Of a DNA stretch of 64,000 nucleotides, positions 1 through 7,709 are shown one piece after another (the stretch's first letter is position 1; every line of letters starts with the position of its first letter). The translations under genes were made by a program, and so were the position numbers. The notes under the pieces were generated by a model. That model saw only the letters and a list, made by a program, of their open reading frames with translations, searched no databases and was not told where the DNA came from. The stretch is from positions 496,001 to 560,000 of the forward strand of contig NZ_CP044543.1 in the NCBI RefSeq assembly GCF_008932115.1. The letters run 5' to 3'. The stretch comes from Bradyrhizobium betae (GTDB lineage: Bacteria > Pseudomonadota > Alphaproteobacteria > Rhizobiales > Xanthobacteraceae).

Positions 1-1105
1 GTGCTCAGCGACAACGAGATCAAGGACGGTCTGATCTTTGCCGCCGCTACGCTCGTTGTCTTACCCTTGCTTCCGGATCAGCCTGTCGGCCCGTTCGGCG
101 CGCTCAATCCGCGTGCAATCTGGATCATCGTCATTTTGGTGATGGCCATCGGCGCCGCCGGACACATTTCAATACGCCTGCTCGGCGCAAAAGGAGGCCT
201 CGCGATCTCAGGCTTCGCCTCGGGCTTCGTCTCCAGTACAGCTACCATCGGAGCGATGGGGGCCCGCGCTCGCAAGGCCCCGGAGTTGCTGGGAGCCGCT
301 ACCGCCGGCGCAACGCTTTCGACCGTCGCAACGATCGTGCAGCTTTTCGCGGTTCTCGCAGCAACGAGTCTATCCACGCTGCAAAGCCTGCTCGTTCCGC
401 TCCTTTGCGCCGGTGCGGCGGCAACGCTCTATGGCGTCATCTTCACGGTCAAGGGCATAAGGGAGACCGGGACAGCCGAAACTCGAGCACGGACGAGCTT
501 TCAGCCTGCCTTCCGCCTTGTTGCTGGCTTTGACGCTCTCCGGAGTGCTCCTGCTCTCCGCCAGCCTGCGGGAGACCTTTGGTGAAATCGGCCTAGTGGT
601 CAGCGCGGCTATAGCTGGGTTCGCCGATACGCATTCGCCAGCCGTGGCGGCGGCCACCCTCGCCGCCTCAGGCAAGATCAACTCGACGGACGCTGTCACT
701 CCGATTCTGGCGGCGCTGTCGACCAATACCCTCAGTAAGATCGTCGCAGGCTGGGTCAGCGGCGGACGCTCTTTCGCGCTACGGCTGATCCCTGGCCTGG
801 TCTTGGTCATCGCTGCCGCATGGGGCGGCGCCTGTTTGGTCTCGATCTTCTGGTGGCTTAGCGCTGCTACTGTCACGACCGACCCAGACATTCGGTCCGC
901 TGTTGGACGAGCCTCGGGGAAATCCGCTCTTACACCTGCCGTTCGATCCCGCCGGGGAGATTCATACCTGCGCTTACTGCTGCGGGACCACGCTCTTGGT
1001 TCCTCGGATGAACGCCATCATCTCCGCTGGCGTGAGCTTTCCATCCTTATTGCTGTCCACTGCCTTGAAAATACGTTCGTGGGCGACCTGAAACTCCGGC
1101 AATGA
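1..1105 (+). pseudogene. DUF4010 (MgtC/SapB-associated) membrane protein, 5'-truncated by the window and frameshifted
   Basis: Very hydrophobic protein matching the DUF4010 membrane domain that follows MgtC/SapB in a family of inner-membrane proteins. The start lies left of the window. Family features are the FVSSTATIGAMGARAR segment and, later, GRAFSLPSALLLALTLSG and FADTHSPAVAAATLAASG. The first half is in the frame of base 1 up to about base 480. Homology then continues one frame over from about base 485, so a single-base indel lies around 470-490. Homology fades after about 845, and the open tail to 1105 runs antisense to the EF-hand gene, so it is probably not real coding sequence. Substrate unknown. 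It may be a decaying gene or a sequencing error. Confidence 0.7.
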
Positions 1106-1408
1106 GACGGTCCCGTCGCCATCGGCATCCATCAGCGCGAAGATCATCCGGAACATGGGCGGTGGACCCATCGCCTCGCCCATCATGGTATGCCCTTTCA
1201 TCCCGCGCCCCATCATTTCCATCATATCTCCCCCACGCATCGTGCCCTGCCGCTCCGCGCCTTGGTTTGCGGGAGCATTCGTCTGCGGGGATGCGGTTGT
1301 CTGGTCCTGGCCAGGATGATGGGCCTCGTGGTCGGCTGCCGATTGAGCGAAAGCAGGATGGCTCAAACTGGCGAGTAGCAGGCCTGCAGCAATGGTTCGG
1401 CTTCGCAT
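974..1408 (-). CDS. Secreted EF-hand calcium-binding protein
   Basis: About 144 residues with an N-terminal signal peptide (MRSRTIAAGLLLASLSHPAFAQ). A His/Met/Gln-rich linker follows (HEAHHPGQDQ; then MMEMMGRGMKGHTMMGEAMG). Two EF-hand loops sit at the C-terminus: DADGDGTVSLPE and DSNKDGKLTPAE, both with Asp/Asn at the coordinating positions and the closing Glu. Start chosen at 1408 because GGAGAA lies just upstream; a longer frame has no such signal. It lies 126 bp downstream of the sensor kinase on the same strand and may be co-transcribed with the two-component system. Periplasmic calcium binding is the family expectation. The Met/His-rich middle could also bind a soft metal such as copper, which is inference only. 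Confidence 0.8.
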   Translation of the reverse strand: MRSRTIAAGLLLASLSHPAFAQSAADHEAHHPGQDQTTASPQTNAPANQGAERQGTMRGGDMMEMMGRGMKGHTMMGEAMGPPPMFRMIFALMDADGDGTVSLPEFQVAHERIFKAVDSNKDGKLTPAEMMAFIRGTKSVVPQQ

Positions 1409-1534
1409 GACATTTCTCCGGCTTTGGTGTGCCGTAACAACCTGTCGAACGCCTCCGAGTTTGCGTTGAGCCAAGTCAAAACGCGGCTTTGGGGAAAGAA
1501 GCTCCTACCTGCAATCAGTTCCGCGCTGACGCGA

Positions 1535-2851
1535 TTAGGCGGGGAAGGTCAATTCCGACCTTGTGCCGCTGCGGCCCTCCCGATTGGAGATCGTGACCTG
1601 AGCGCCGATCTTCGCCACCGCGAGCTTGACGATGGCCAGGCCGAGCCCGCTTCCGATCGGACTTCTCAGCCTGCCGCGGAAGAAGCGGTTGCCGAGCTTA
1701 TCGAGTTCATCGGAGGGGATGCCAGGCCCCTCGTCCTCGACCGAGATCGTGCTCGGCCCAGCCGACCAAAGGATGCGTCCGTCGCGGGTGTGTTGGACTG
1801 CGTTTTCATGCAGGTTGCGCAATGCGAGCTGAAGGCATTCGGCGTTTGTGTTGAGCACCAAGCCCCGGACACTGTCGTCCATCGTGACACTCGTCCCCTG
1901 GTGTTTTGGGGTACCGGCGACGATCTCCTCCAGGAGAGGCCCGACCGCGACACGCTCGAGCGGCGCGTCGACGGCATCGGCATCCAGCCTTGCGATCGTC
2001 AACAACTGACGCACCAGGCGCGTGCTCCTGTCGACGGCAGCCACAATCTGCTCGAGCGCGCCGCGCACCACCTTCGGATCGTCGGCCGCCAGGGCCACCT
2101 GGGCCTGCGTCTTCAGCCCCGCCAGGGGCGTGCGTAGTTCATGTGCGGCAAACGCCGTCACTTCCCGTTCGTGCCGCCGGGCCGCCTCGACCTTGGTGAG
2201 GAGCCCGTTGAGGGCGATGGCCAAAGGCCTCACCTCGGTCGGCGCCTGGTCGGCTTCGACGTGTCGCATGTCATCCGGCTCCCGCGCGCCCAGGTCCTGG
2301 GCCATCCGCCGCAGCGGCCTCAAGCCCTGCCCGACGCTCGCCCAGATCGCCGCGCCGAGCAGCGGCGCGATCAGGAGTGCGGGCAGCATCAGTCCCTTGA
2401 TGAGATCGGTCACCAGGCGCTCGCGTAATCCGACCCGATCTCCCACCATGACGCGCAAATTGTGGCCGGCGTCCTCAACCGTGAAGACACGCCACGGCTC
2501 GCCGTCGATCGTCCGATCGGAGAAACCTGATGAAGCGGTCGATAGCTGCTGGTCGGGAGCGCCGCTCGACTTGGCGACCATCCTCCCATCGAGCGACCAT
2601 ATCTGGCACGACAGTTGGCGTTCGTAGCTTCCGAGCAGCGGAACAGTGGTCAATGCTGCGTTACCCCCCGGAAGACTGTCGAAGCCGGAGGCAAGCGAAG
2701 CGACCATGCGTGCCGCTTCCTGCAGGCGGGTATCCAGGACATGCTCCACCTCGTCGCGGCTTCCGACATAGATCCAGACCACCGCGGCCAACCAGACGAT
2801 GCCGGTTGCCGCGATGAGCGTCGCGAACAGTCTCAATCTCAGAGATCTCAT
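1535..2851 (-). CDS. Two-component sensor histidine kinase, QseC/PmrB/TctE type
   Basis: 438-residue inner-membrane kinase. TM1 is at about residues 8-30, a periplasmic sensor loop runs to about 150, TM2 is at about 155-175, then a HAMP-like linker. The H-box is HELRTPLAGL with the phospho-accepting His at about residue 237. It is followed by an N-box (LRNLHENAVQHT) and G-boxes (DEGPGIP, GSGLGLAIV). Its ATG overlaps the stop of the response regulator gene by 4 bp (ATGA), so the two are translationally coupled. Architecture and partner place it in the QseC/PmrB group. The signal is unknown; the neighbours (Dsb proteins, L,D-transpeptidase, cytochromes) suggest periplasmic redox, metal or envelope stress, which is inference. 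Confidence 0.93.
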   Translation of the reverse strand: MRSLRLRLFATLIAATGIVWLAAVVWIYVGSRDEVEHVLDTRLQEAARMVASLASGFDSLPGGNAALTTVPLLGSYERQLSCQIWSLDGRMVAKSSGAPDQQLSTASSGFSDRTIDGEPWRVFTVEDAGHNLRVMVGDRVGLRERLVTDLIKGLMLPALLIAPLLGAAIWASVGQGLRPLRRMAQDLGAREPDDMRHVEADQAPTEVRPLAIALNGLLTKVEAARRHEREVTAFAAHELRTPLAGLKTQAQVALAADDPKVVRGALEQIVAAVDRSTRLVRQLLTIARLDADAVDAPLERVAVGPLLEEIVAGTPKHQGTSVTMDDSVRGLVLNTNAECLQLALRNLHENAVQHTRDGRILWSAGPSTISVEDEGPGIPSDELDKLGNRFFRGRLRSPIGSGLGLAIVKLAVAKIGAQVTISNREGRSGTRSELTFPA

Positions 2852-3510
2852 CGTATGGCTCCCATGCGGTATCCGATGCCGCGCAGCGTCTGGATCGCAT
2901 CCTTACCGATCTTGTTGCGGAGATTGTGGATGTGCACCTCGACCGCATTGCTTTCGACGTCCTCCTGCCAACCGTAGAGACGCTCCTCCAGTTCGGAGCG
3001 AGAGCGCACTTGCTCCGGATGCTCCATTAGCGCTGATAGAATAGCGAACTCGCGCCGCGACAGATTGATCGGCTCGCCGGCGACGGTTACCGAGAGGTCC
3101 GCTGGCGAGAGCACGATGGCGCCGTATGTCAGCGTCGGTGCCGCGCGACCTCCTTCCCTTCGGACGATGGCGCGGAGCCGGGCGGCGAGCTCGCCGAGAT
3201 CGAATGGCTTGGCCAGATAGTCGTCGGCTCCGGAATCCAATCCCGACACCTTGTCGCTGATGCTGTCGCGCGCCGTAAGAAGAAGAACGGGGGTAGCATC
3301 GCCGCGGCCCCGCAGCTTCCGCAGCAGGTCCAGGCCGCTCCCGTCGGGCAGCATGATGTCGAGCACCACCGCCGAGTACCGCGACGTCGCGAGCGCGGCT
3401 TCGGCATCTTCGCAGGTCTCGACAGCATCGACGGTAGCACCCGTCAGCGACAGGCCCGCCCGCAGACCGTCGGACAGGATCGGATCGTCTTCGATCACGA
3501 GTATGCGCAT
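2848..3510 (-). CDS. OmpR/PhoB-family response regulator, QseB/PmrA type
   Basis: 220-residue regulator. The receiver domain has the acidic pocket (EDD at 7-9), the phospho-acceptor Asp at about 51 in VVLDIMLPDGSG, and the conserved Thr and Lys (LLTARD, AKPFD). A winged-helix DNA-binding domain follows (SRREFAILSALMEHP, VEVHIHNLRNKIG, TLRGIGYRM). Start 3510 is set by a strong GGAGGT Shine-Dalgarno; an upstream in-frame extension lacks one. It is first gene of the operon, followed by the kinase with an ATGA overlap. A CTTAAG-N5-CTTAAG direct repeat lies 32 bp upstream of the start, matching the known PmrA/QseB box layout, so autoregulation and control of the divergent dsbD are likely. Confidence 0.93.
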   Translation of the reverse strand: MRILVIEDDPILSDGLRAGLSLTGATVDAVETCEDAEAALATSRYSAVVLDIMLPDGSGLDLLRKLRGRGDATPVLLLTARDSISDKVSGLDSGADDYLAKPFDLGELAARLRAIVRREGGRAAPTLTYGAIVLSPADLSVTVAGEPINLSRREFAILSALMEHPEQVRSRSELEERLYGWQEDVESNAVEVHIHNLRNKIGKDAIQTLRGIGYRMGAIR

Positions 3511-3541
3511 TTTACCTCCGAGCCCTCCTTTGCTCGCCTGC

Positions 3542-3558
3542 CTTAAGGCTGGCTTAAG
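3542..3558. promoter_or_regulatory. Putative PmrA/QseB-type operator (CTTAAG direct repeat, 11-bp period)
   Basis: CTTAAGGCTGGCTTAAG: two CTTAAG hexamers starting 11 bp apart, in the divergent promoter region between the regulator/kinase operon and dsbD. A 15-of-17 match recurs at 6131-6147. PmrA and QseB are known to bind CTTAA-N5-CTTAA half-sites on one helix face. CTTAAG is its own reverse complement, so the box gives no orientation and could serve both flanking promoters. Confidence 0.7.
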
Positions 3559-3612
3559 GTAGCCCATCCAAGTCGCGGCAACCGCTCACAAGACGCAAGG
3601 TCGCCGCAGAAG

Positions 3613-5433
3613 ATGCCGGGCTTTCAACGACTTTCCATCATCACGCTCATTCTCCTGTCCTCCCTCGCGACGGCTGGGGCAGGAACGCCGCCGCCGGCCG
3701 ATCAGGCCTTCCAACTGAAGGTTTCGCGCGACGACGCCGAGCTGTCGCTGCTTTGGACCATTGCGCCCGGAAGCTACCTCTACCGGGCGATGATCGGCGC
3801 CAAGAGCGCCACGCCGCCCGGCGCGCTGCTCGCGGTTCGCACGACCCAGGGAGAATCCAAAGACGATCCGGACTTCGGTCCGCAGGAGGTCTACCGCGGC
3901 TCGGCGAAGGCCGAGATCGCATCGGCCGACCTGCAAGGGATACGCGAGATCTCAGTGACCTACCAAGGTTGCGCTGAGACTTATCAGATCTGCTATCCGC
4001 CCGTCTCGAAGGTAATCGACCTGCAGACGCTGGCGGTCAAGGACCGTGACGCCGCGAGCTCCGCTTCGCCTTCGTTCTCCTTCGTGGACCCTCCGCAAGA
4101 CGCCGCGGGCGGAACAGGCGGCGGCAAACCGATGACGCCCCCGCAAGGGTCCAACATGGACATCTCCTCCTGGGTGACGCTCGGCGGCATGTTGGCGTCG
4201 TTCTTTGGATTCGGACTCCTGCTGTCGTTCTCGCCGTGCACCTTCCCCCTGGTGCCGATCTTCTTCGGCCTGATGGCACGATCTCAGGAGCCTCTCTCGT
4301 TCGGCCGCGGTCTCGCTCTCGCGGCGATATTCGTGGGCGCCTCGGCGTTGGCCTACGCGATGCTCGGCGCTTTCGCCGCATGGTCCGGATCTGGAGAAAA
4401 TCTGCAGATCCTGCTGCAGACGCCGATCGCGCTGGGCATGATGAGCGCCGTCCTCGTTTTGCTCTCGCTCTCGATGTTCGGTCTGTTCCAGATCCAGTTG
4501 CCGGCAGCATTGGTCGACAGGATTTCGGGTGCCGCCTCTGGAAGTCGTCGCGGGCCGCTGGCGGCCGCCGCCGTGCTCGGCTTCGGATCGGCGCTCATCG
4601 CCGGCCCGTGCGTCACGCCACCGCTTGCGACCGCCCTGCTCTACGTCGCGCGCACCGGCGAGGTCGCGCGCGGTATGGCCGCGCTCTTCCTGTTCGGCAT
4701 CGGTATGGGCGTCCCGCTTCTCGTCTTCGGTGCGCTCGGGCCCCGTTTCCTGCCGAAGCCCGGGCGCTGGCTGGTCCGCGTCCGGCACGCCTTCGGATTC
4801 ATCCTCCTGGGCGTTGCGATCAGCATCTTCTCGCGCGTGCTGTCGCAGCAGACCACGCTGCAGCTCTGGGGGGCACTCGCGACAGCCCTCTCGGTCTACT
4901 TCGGAACGGAGTTCCTGATGGCGCATACCGCTTGGAGGTTCGCGTCGATGGGCTTGGCGAGCTCTGCTTTGCTGATCGGCGCGGTTCTTCTGGTCGGCTC
5001 GGCGGGCGACGATAATCTCGGCGCGACTCGCATTCTCGACCAGTTTGTGACGCTGGAGCCCGGATCCGGAACTCCGGTTCGAACGATCCGATCTGTCACT
5101 GCTCTGGAGCACGAACTTGCAGCGGCACGGACTGAGGGTAAGCCGGTCGTGGTCGACTTCTCCGCCGAATGGTGCGTCGAATGCCGGGCGATGGACGCGA
5201 TGCTGCGCCGGCCTGACGTGCGCGAGCGGCTGCAGGACTTCCGGATGGTGCGCGCCGACGTGACCACGGTGGACGACGCGAGCCGCGACTTGATGCAGCG
5301 CTTCGAGATCGTCGGACCCCCAACGATCCTCCTGTTCGCCGCGGAGAACGCCGATCCCATGACCAAAATCGTTGGTGCGATCGATGCCAACGCCCTGCTT
5401 GCGAAACTGTCGGCCGTCCCATCGGTCGACTGA
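3613..5433 (+). CDS. dsbD: Thiol:disulfide interchange protein DsbD
   Basis: 606 residues with the full three-part DsbD architecture. A signal peptide (1-23) precedes the periplasmic alpha domain with its cysteine pair at about C120 and C127 (GCAETYQICYPP). An eight-helix membrane domain carries SFSPCTFPLVP (C209) and GPCVTPPLAT (C333). The C-terminal thioredoxin-like gamma domain carries WCVEC (C521/C524). The protein moves electrons from cytoplasmic thioredoxin to periplasmic substrates. It is followed 33 bp later by a DsbA-like protein, and its upstream region holds the CTTAAG box. In this setting it probably keeps the CPYC partner or the cytochrome thiols reduced. The pairing also resembles ScsB/ScsC of copper-tolerance loci. 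Confidence 0.93.
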   Translation: MPGFQRLSIITLILLSSLATAGAGTPPPADQAFQLKVSRDDAELSLLWTIAPGSYLYRAMIGAKSATPPGALLAVRTTQGESKDDPDFGPQEVYRGSAKAEIASADLQGIREISVTYQGCAETYQICYPPVSKVIDLQTLAVKDRDAASSASPSFSFVDPPQDAAGGTGGGKPMTPPQGSNMDISSWVTLGGMLASFFGFGLLLSFSPCTFPLVPIFFGLMARSQEPLSFGRGLALAAIFVGASALAYAMLGAFAAWSGSGENLQILLQTPIALGMMSAVLVLLSLSMFGLFQIQLPAALVDRISGAASGSRRGPLAAAAVLGFGSALIAGPCVTPPLATALLYVARTGEVARGMAALFLFGIGMGVPLLVFGALGPRFLPKPGRWLVRVRHAFGFILLGVAISIFSRVLSQQTTLQLWGALATALSVYFGTEFLMAHTAWRFASMGLASSALLIGAVLLVGSAGDDNLGATRILDQFVTLEPGSGTPVRTIRSVTALEHELAAARTEGKPVVVDFSAEWCVECRAMDAMLRRPDVRERLQDFRMVRADVTTVDDASRDLMQRFEIVGPPTILLFAAENADPMTKIVGAIDANALLAKLSAVPSVD

Positions 5434-5466
5434 TCCCTCACCAATCATCGAAGAAGGAATTCGATC

Positions 5467-6114
5467 ATGTCGCCGAATATTTCCCGACGCACGCTCGCCC
5501 AGATCATCGCAGCCGCAGGCGTCGGCTATCTCGTCGGCCCCGCGCGGGCCGATGACCGCCCCACTGAAGCTGACGTGTCGCGCGAAGCCATACTCTTCGA
5601 CCCCGCGACGCCCACCGCCGGAAACCCGAAAGGCGATCTGACGATCGTGGTGTTCTTCGACTACAACTGTCCCTACTGCAAGCAATCCGAGCCGGAACTG
5701 ACGCGGCTGGTCAAGACAGACGGCAAGATACGCCTCGTCTACAAGGACTGGCCGATCCTCACGCCGGACTCGATCAAGGGCGCGCAGTGGGCGCTGGCCG
5801 CAAAGTATCAGGGCCGCTACGACGACGCGCACCTTGCGATGATGGCCATTCCGGGGACGAAGATTCCCGCGGCACGGATGCGCGAGGCAATCGCCAAATC
5901 GGGCGTCGACATGGACCGTCTCGATGCCGATCTGCAGACCAGCGGCGACGACATCACCAAGCTTCTGAGGCGAAACCTCGCGCAAGCGGACTCGCTCGGA
6001 CTGCAGGGCACCCCAGCCTATATCGTCGGCGACTACCGGGTGACACAGGCACTGAACTACGAAGGCTTCAAGCGCGTCGCCGCTGACGCGCGCGCACGCG
6101 CGGCCAAGAAGTAG
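5467..6114 (+). CDS. DsbA-family thioredoxin-fold protein with CPYC active site
   Basis: 215 residues. The N-terminus SRRTLAQIIAAAGVGYLV has a twin-arginine followed by a hydrophobic core and an AxA-like cleavage site (ARA), so Tat export is possible. The thioredoxin-fold active site is CPYC at C68/C71 in FFDYNCPYCKQ. The DsbA helical insertion follows, and the cis-Pro motif is GTPAYIVG near the C-terminus. It is in the family that includes ScsC, Com1 and other DsbA-like proteins, which act as periplasmic thiol oxidases or isomerases. A GAAGGAA Shine-Dalgarno lies upstream. Its position directly after dsbD makes DsbD its likely redox partner. Whether it oxidises, isomerises or reduces cannot be read from sequence. 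Confidence 0.88.
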   Translation: MSPNISRRTLAQIIAAAGVGYLVGPARADDRPTEADVSREAILFDPATPTAGNPKGDLTIVVFFDYNCPYCKQSEPELTRLVKTDGKIRLVYKDWPILTPDSIKGAQWALAAKYQGRYDDAHLAMMAIPGTKIPAARMREAIAKSGVDMDRLDADLQTSGDDITKLLRRNLAQADSLGLQGTPAYIVGDYRVTQALNYEGFKRVAADARARAAKK

Positions 6115-6130
6115 CTGTCGCGGTCGGCGC

Positions 6131-6147
6131 CTTAAGCGTGGCTTAAG
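6131..6147. promoter_or_regulatory. Second CTTAAG-N5-CTTAAG operator
   Basis: CTTAAGCGTGGCTTAAG, with hexamers 11 bp apart, in the gap between the DsbA-like gene and the L,D-transpeptidase/cytochrome genes. It differs from the 3542 copy at two spacer bases only. It probably places the transpeptidase-tsdBA transcript under the same response regulator. Confidence 0.7.
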
Positions 6148-6227
6148 CTGAACATCAAGACTGTGCGAGGTCGGGCGCATCGGGACGGTCCGCCCCGACG
6201 TGGCTTCATTTCGGAGGGCGGAAGGCA

Positions 6228-6343
6228 TGGAGCGAAGGATCTTTCTCACATTGACTGCCGGCTTGCCGCAACACGCTCGACTACGGCGGCTTCCGCGGCC
6301 CCGTCGAGCACGCAAGCCGACAAACCGCCCGGGGGCATCATGA
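6228..6343 (+). other. Possible leader ORF or displaced N-terminus before the L,D-transpeptidase
   Basis: An ATG at 6228 follows a purine-rich GGAGGGCGGAAGG and opens a 37-codon frame starting MERRIFLTLTAGL. Its TGA overlaps the ATG of the transpeptidase gene (ATGA at 6340). It may be a translationally coupled leader. Alternatively it may be the genuine signal-sequence start of the transpeptidase, put out of frame near 6260: the downstream frame continues LAATRSTTAAS directly, which would read naturally after TAG(L). Both readings are inference. Confidence 0.35.
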
Positions 6344-7038
6344 CAGCCAACAAGCGACGCGCTGCGCTCGTCGCCCCCCTGATTCTGACGATATTACTCG
6401 GAGGATGCGTATCCGACTCCGGCATCATGCCGATCGCTGCGGCCGCGTCGCATCCACCTGCCGTGGATGCCCGCTACAGCGCAGTTTCGGACGGCGCCTA
6501 CGTCGTGCCGGCCGTCCCCGCCGGCGACCTCAAACAGCGCTACATGCGCCAGCTCGTTGATGACCCAACTGGTCAACCGCCCGGCACCGTCGTTGTCGAT
6601 CCGAGGAACCGCTTCCTCTACTTTGTCCGAGAAGGCGGCAAGGCGCTGCGCTACGGCGTCGGCGTAGGCAAAGCCGGCATGGCCTGGTCCGGCACGGCCG
6701 ACGTACAGATGAAACGCGAATGGCCGCACTGGACCCCGACGGATAATATGATCTCGCGGGAGCCGGAGAAGTATCGGAAGTGGGCGAAAGGTATGGATGG
6801 CGGCACGGGCAATCCGCTCGGTGCGCGGGCGCTGTACCTTTTCAAGAATGGTAAGGATACGCTGTACCGGATTCACGGCACCAACGAGCCTTGGTCGATC
6901 GGCCAGGCCGTGTCGTCGGGCTGCATTCGGATGATGAACCAGGATGTGATCGACCTGTACGGTCGCGTGTCGACGGGAGCGAAGGTCGTGGTGCTACCCG
7001 TGAATGGCTCGGATAGCGCCGCGGCGGTCGCGCGATGA
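6340..7038 (+). CDS. L,D-transpeptidase (YkuD domain), lipoprotein
   Basis: 232 residues from the ATG at 6340. A lipoprotein signal ends in LLGGC (acylated Cys about 23). The YkuD catalytic domain starts near TVVVDPRNRFLYFV and carries the conserved IHGTNEPWSIGQAVSSGCIRM region (given here only by its key residues: His of HGT, Cys of SSGC, Arg of IRM). L,D-transpeptidases make 3-3 peptidoglycan crosslinks or attach proteins to peptidoglycan in the periplasm. The catalytic Cys must stay reduced, which may explain its position downstream of dsbD and a DsbA-like gene. Its stop overlaps the following cytochrome gene by 4 bp. The start could lie further upstream (see the 6228 leader). Confidence 0.88.
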   Translation: MTANKRRAALVAPLILTILLGGCVSDSGIMPIAAAASHPPAVDARYSAVSDGAYVVPAVPAGDLKQRYMRQLVDDPTGQPPGTVVVDPRNRFLYFVREGGKALRYGVGVGKAGMAWSGTADVQMKREWPHWTPTDNMISREPEKYRKWAKGMDGGTGNPLGARALYLFKNGKDTLYRIHGTNEPWSIGQAVSSGCIRMMNQDVIDLYGRVSTGAKVVVLPVNGSDSAAAVAR

Positions 7039-7709
7039 GCAGTCGTCCGACCTCGCTGCCGTGGATTGTCGCGCTCGGCCTCGTCGCCATATCGGTCCCG
7101 CGGGCCGACGCGCAGGACGCGGCGAGCATCGTACGCGACGGTAACGCAAATGGTGCGCCCGCCTGCAGGTCCTGCCACGGCGAATACGGCGAGGGAAATC
7201 CCGACGGCGGCTTCCCTCGCCTTGCGGGTCTGCCGCGCGATTACATCCTCCACCAGCTCCGCAGCTTCCAAGACGGCAGTCGCGCCAGCGACATCATGCA
7301 GCCCGTGGCCAGCTCGCTCAGCGACAGCGAGCGCGAGGCTCTCGCGACCTACTACGCCAGCCTTCCTACGGCGCGCACCGAGGGGGGCGAAGCGCCGGAC
7401 GCAAGACTGGTCATGGAAGGTAAGCGCCTCGCCCAAAAAGGGGACTGGCACAAGGAGATGCCCGGCTGCGGACAGTGCCACGGCCCGTCCGGACAAGGGG
7501 TCGGCCCAAACTTCCCGCCGCTCGCAGGCCAACCTGCCCTCTACCTGTCGGCCCAGTTAAGCGCCTGGAAGAGCAAGACCCGAAAGAATGATCCGCTTGG
7601 GCTGATGGCAGGTGTAGCCGGCAAGCTGACCGATGGCGAAGTCGCCGCGGTTTCGGCCTACTATGCGAGCCTGCCGGCGCCGGGCTCCAACAAGGAGCTC
7701 GCGCGATGA
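7035..7709 (+). CDS. Diheme cytochrome c, c4/TsdB-like
   Basis: 224 residues. A signal peptide (to about residue 26, ADA) is followed by two similar cytochrome c domains: CRSCH (44-48) and CGQCH (145-149). Each domain has the FPRLAGLP or FPPLAGQP motif and a C-terminal YYASLP helix, typical of class I c4/c553 diheme cytochromes. It is coupled by ATGA to the next gene, a TsdA-like thiosulfate dehydrogenase. In organisms with tsdBA, TsdB is a c4-like diheme protein that takes electrons from TsdA, so the order and type match. The tsdB assignment is inferred from context; a general electron-carrier c4 is the alternative. Confidence 0.85.
   Translation: MSSRPTSLPWIVALGLVAISVPRADAQDAASIVRDGNANGAPACRSCHGEYGEGNPDGGFPRLAGLPRDYILHQLRSFQDGSRASDIMQPVASSLSDSEREALATYYASLPTARTEGGEAPDARLVMEGKRLAQKGDWHKEMPGCGQCHGPSGQGVGPNFPPLAGQPALYLSAQLSAWKSKTRKNDPLGLMAGVAGKLTDGEVAAVSAYYASLPAPGSNKELAR

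Noticed and set aside
3952-6315. A 787-codon open frame on the minus strand opposite dsbD and the DsbA-like gene
   Set aside because: It is antisense to two genes with clear catalytic motifs and is Arg/Gly/His-rich without any domain, as expected from high-GC codon bias.
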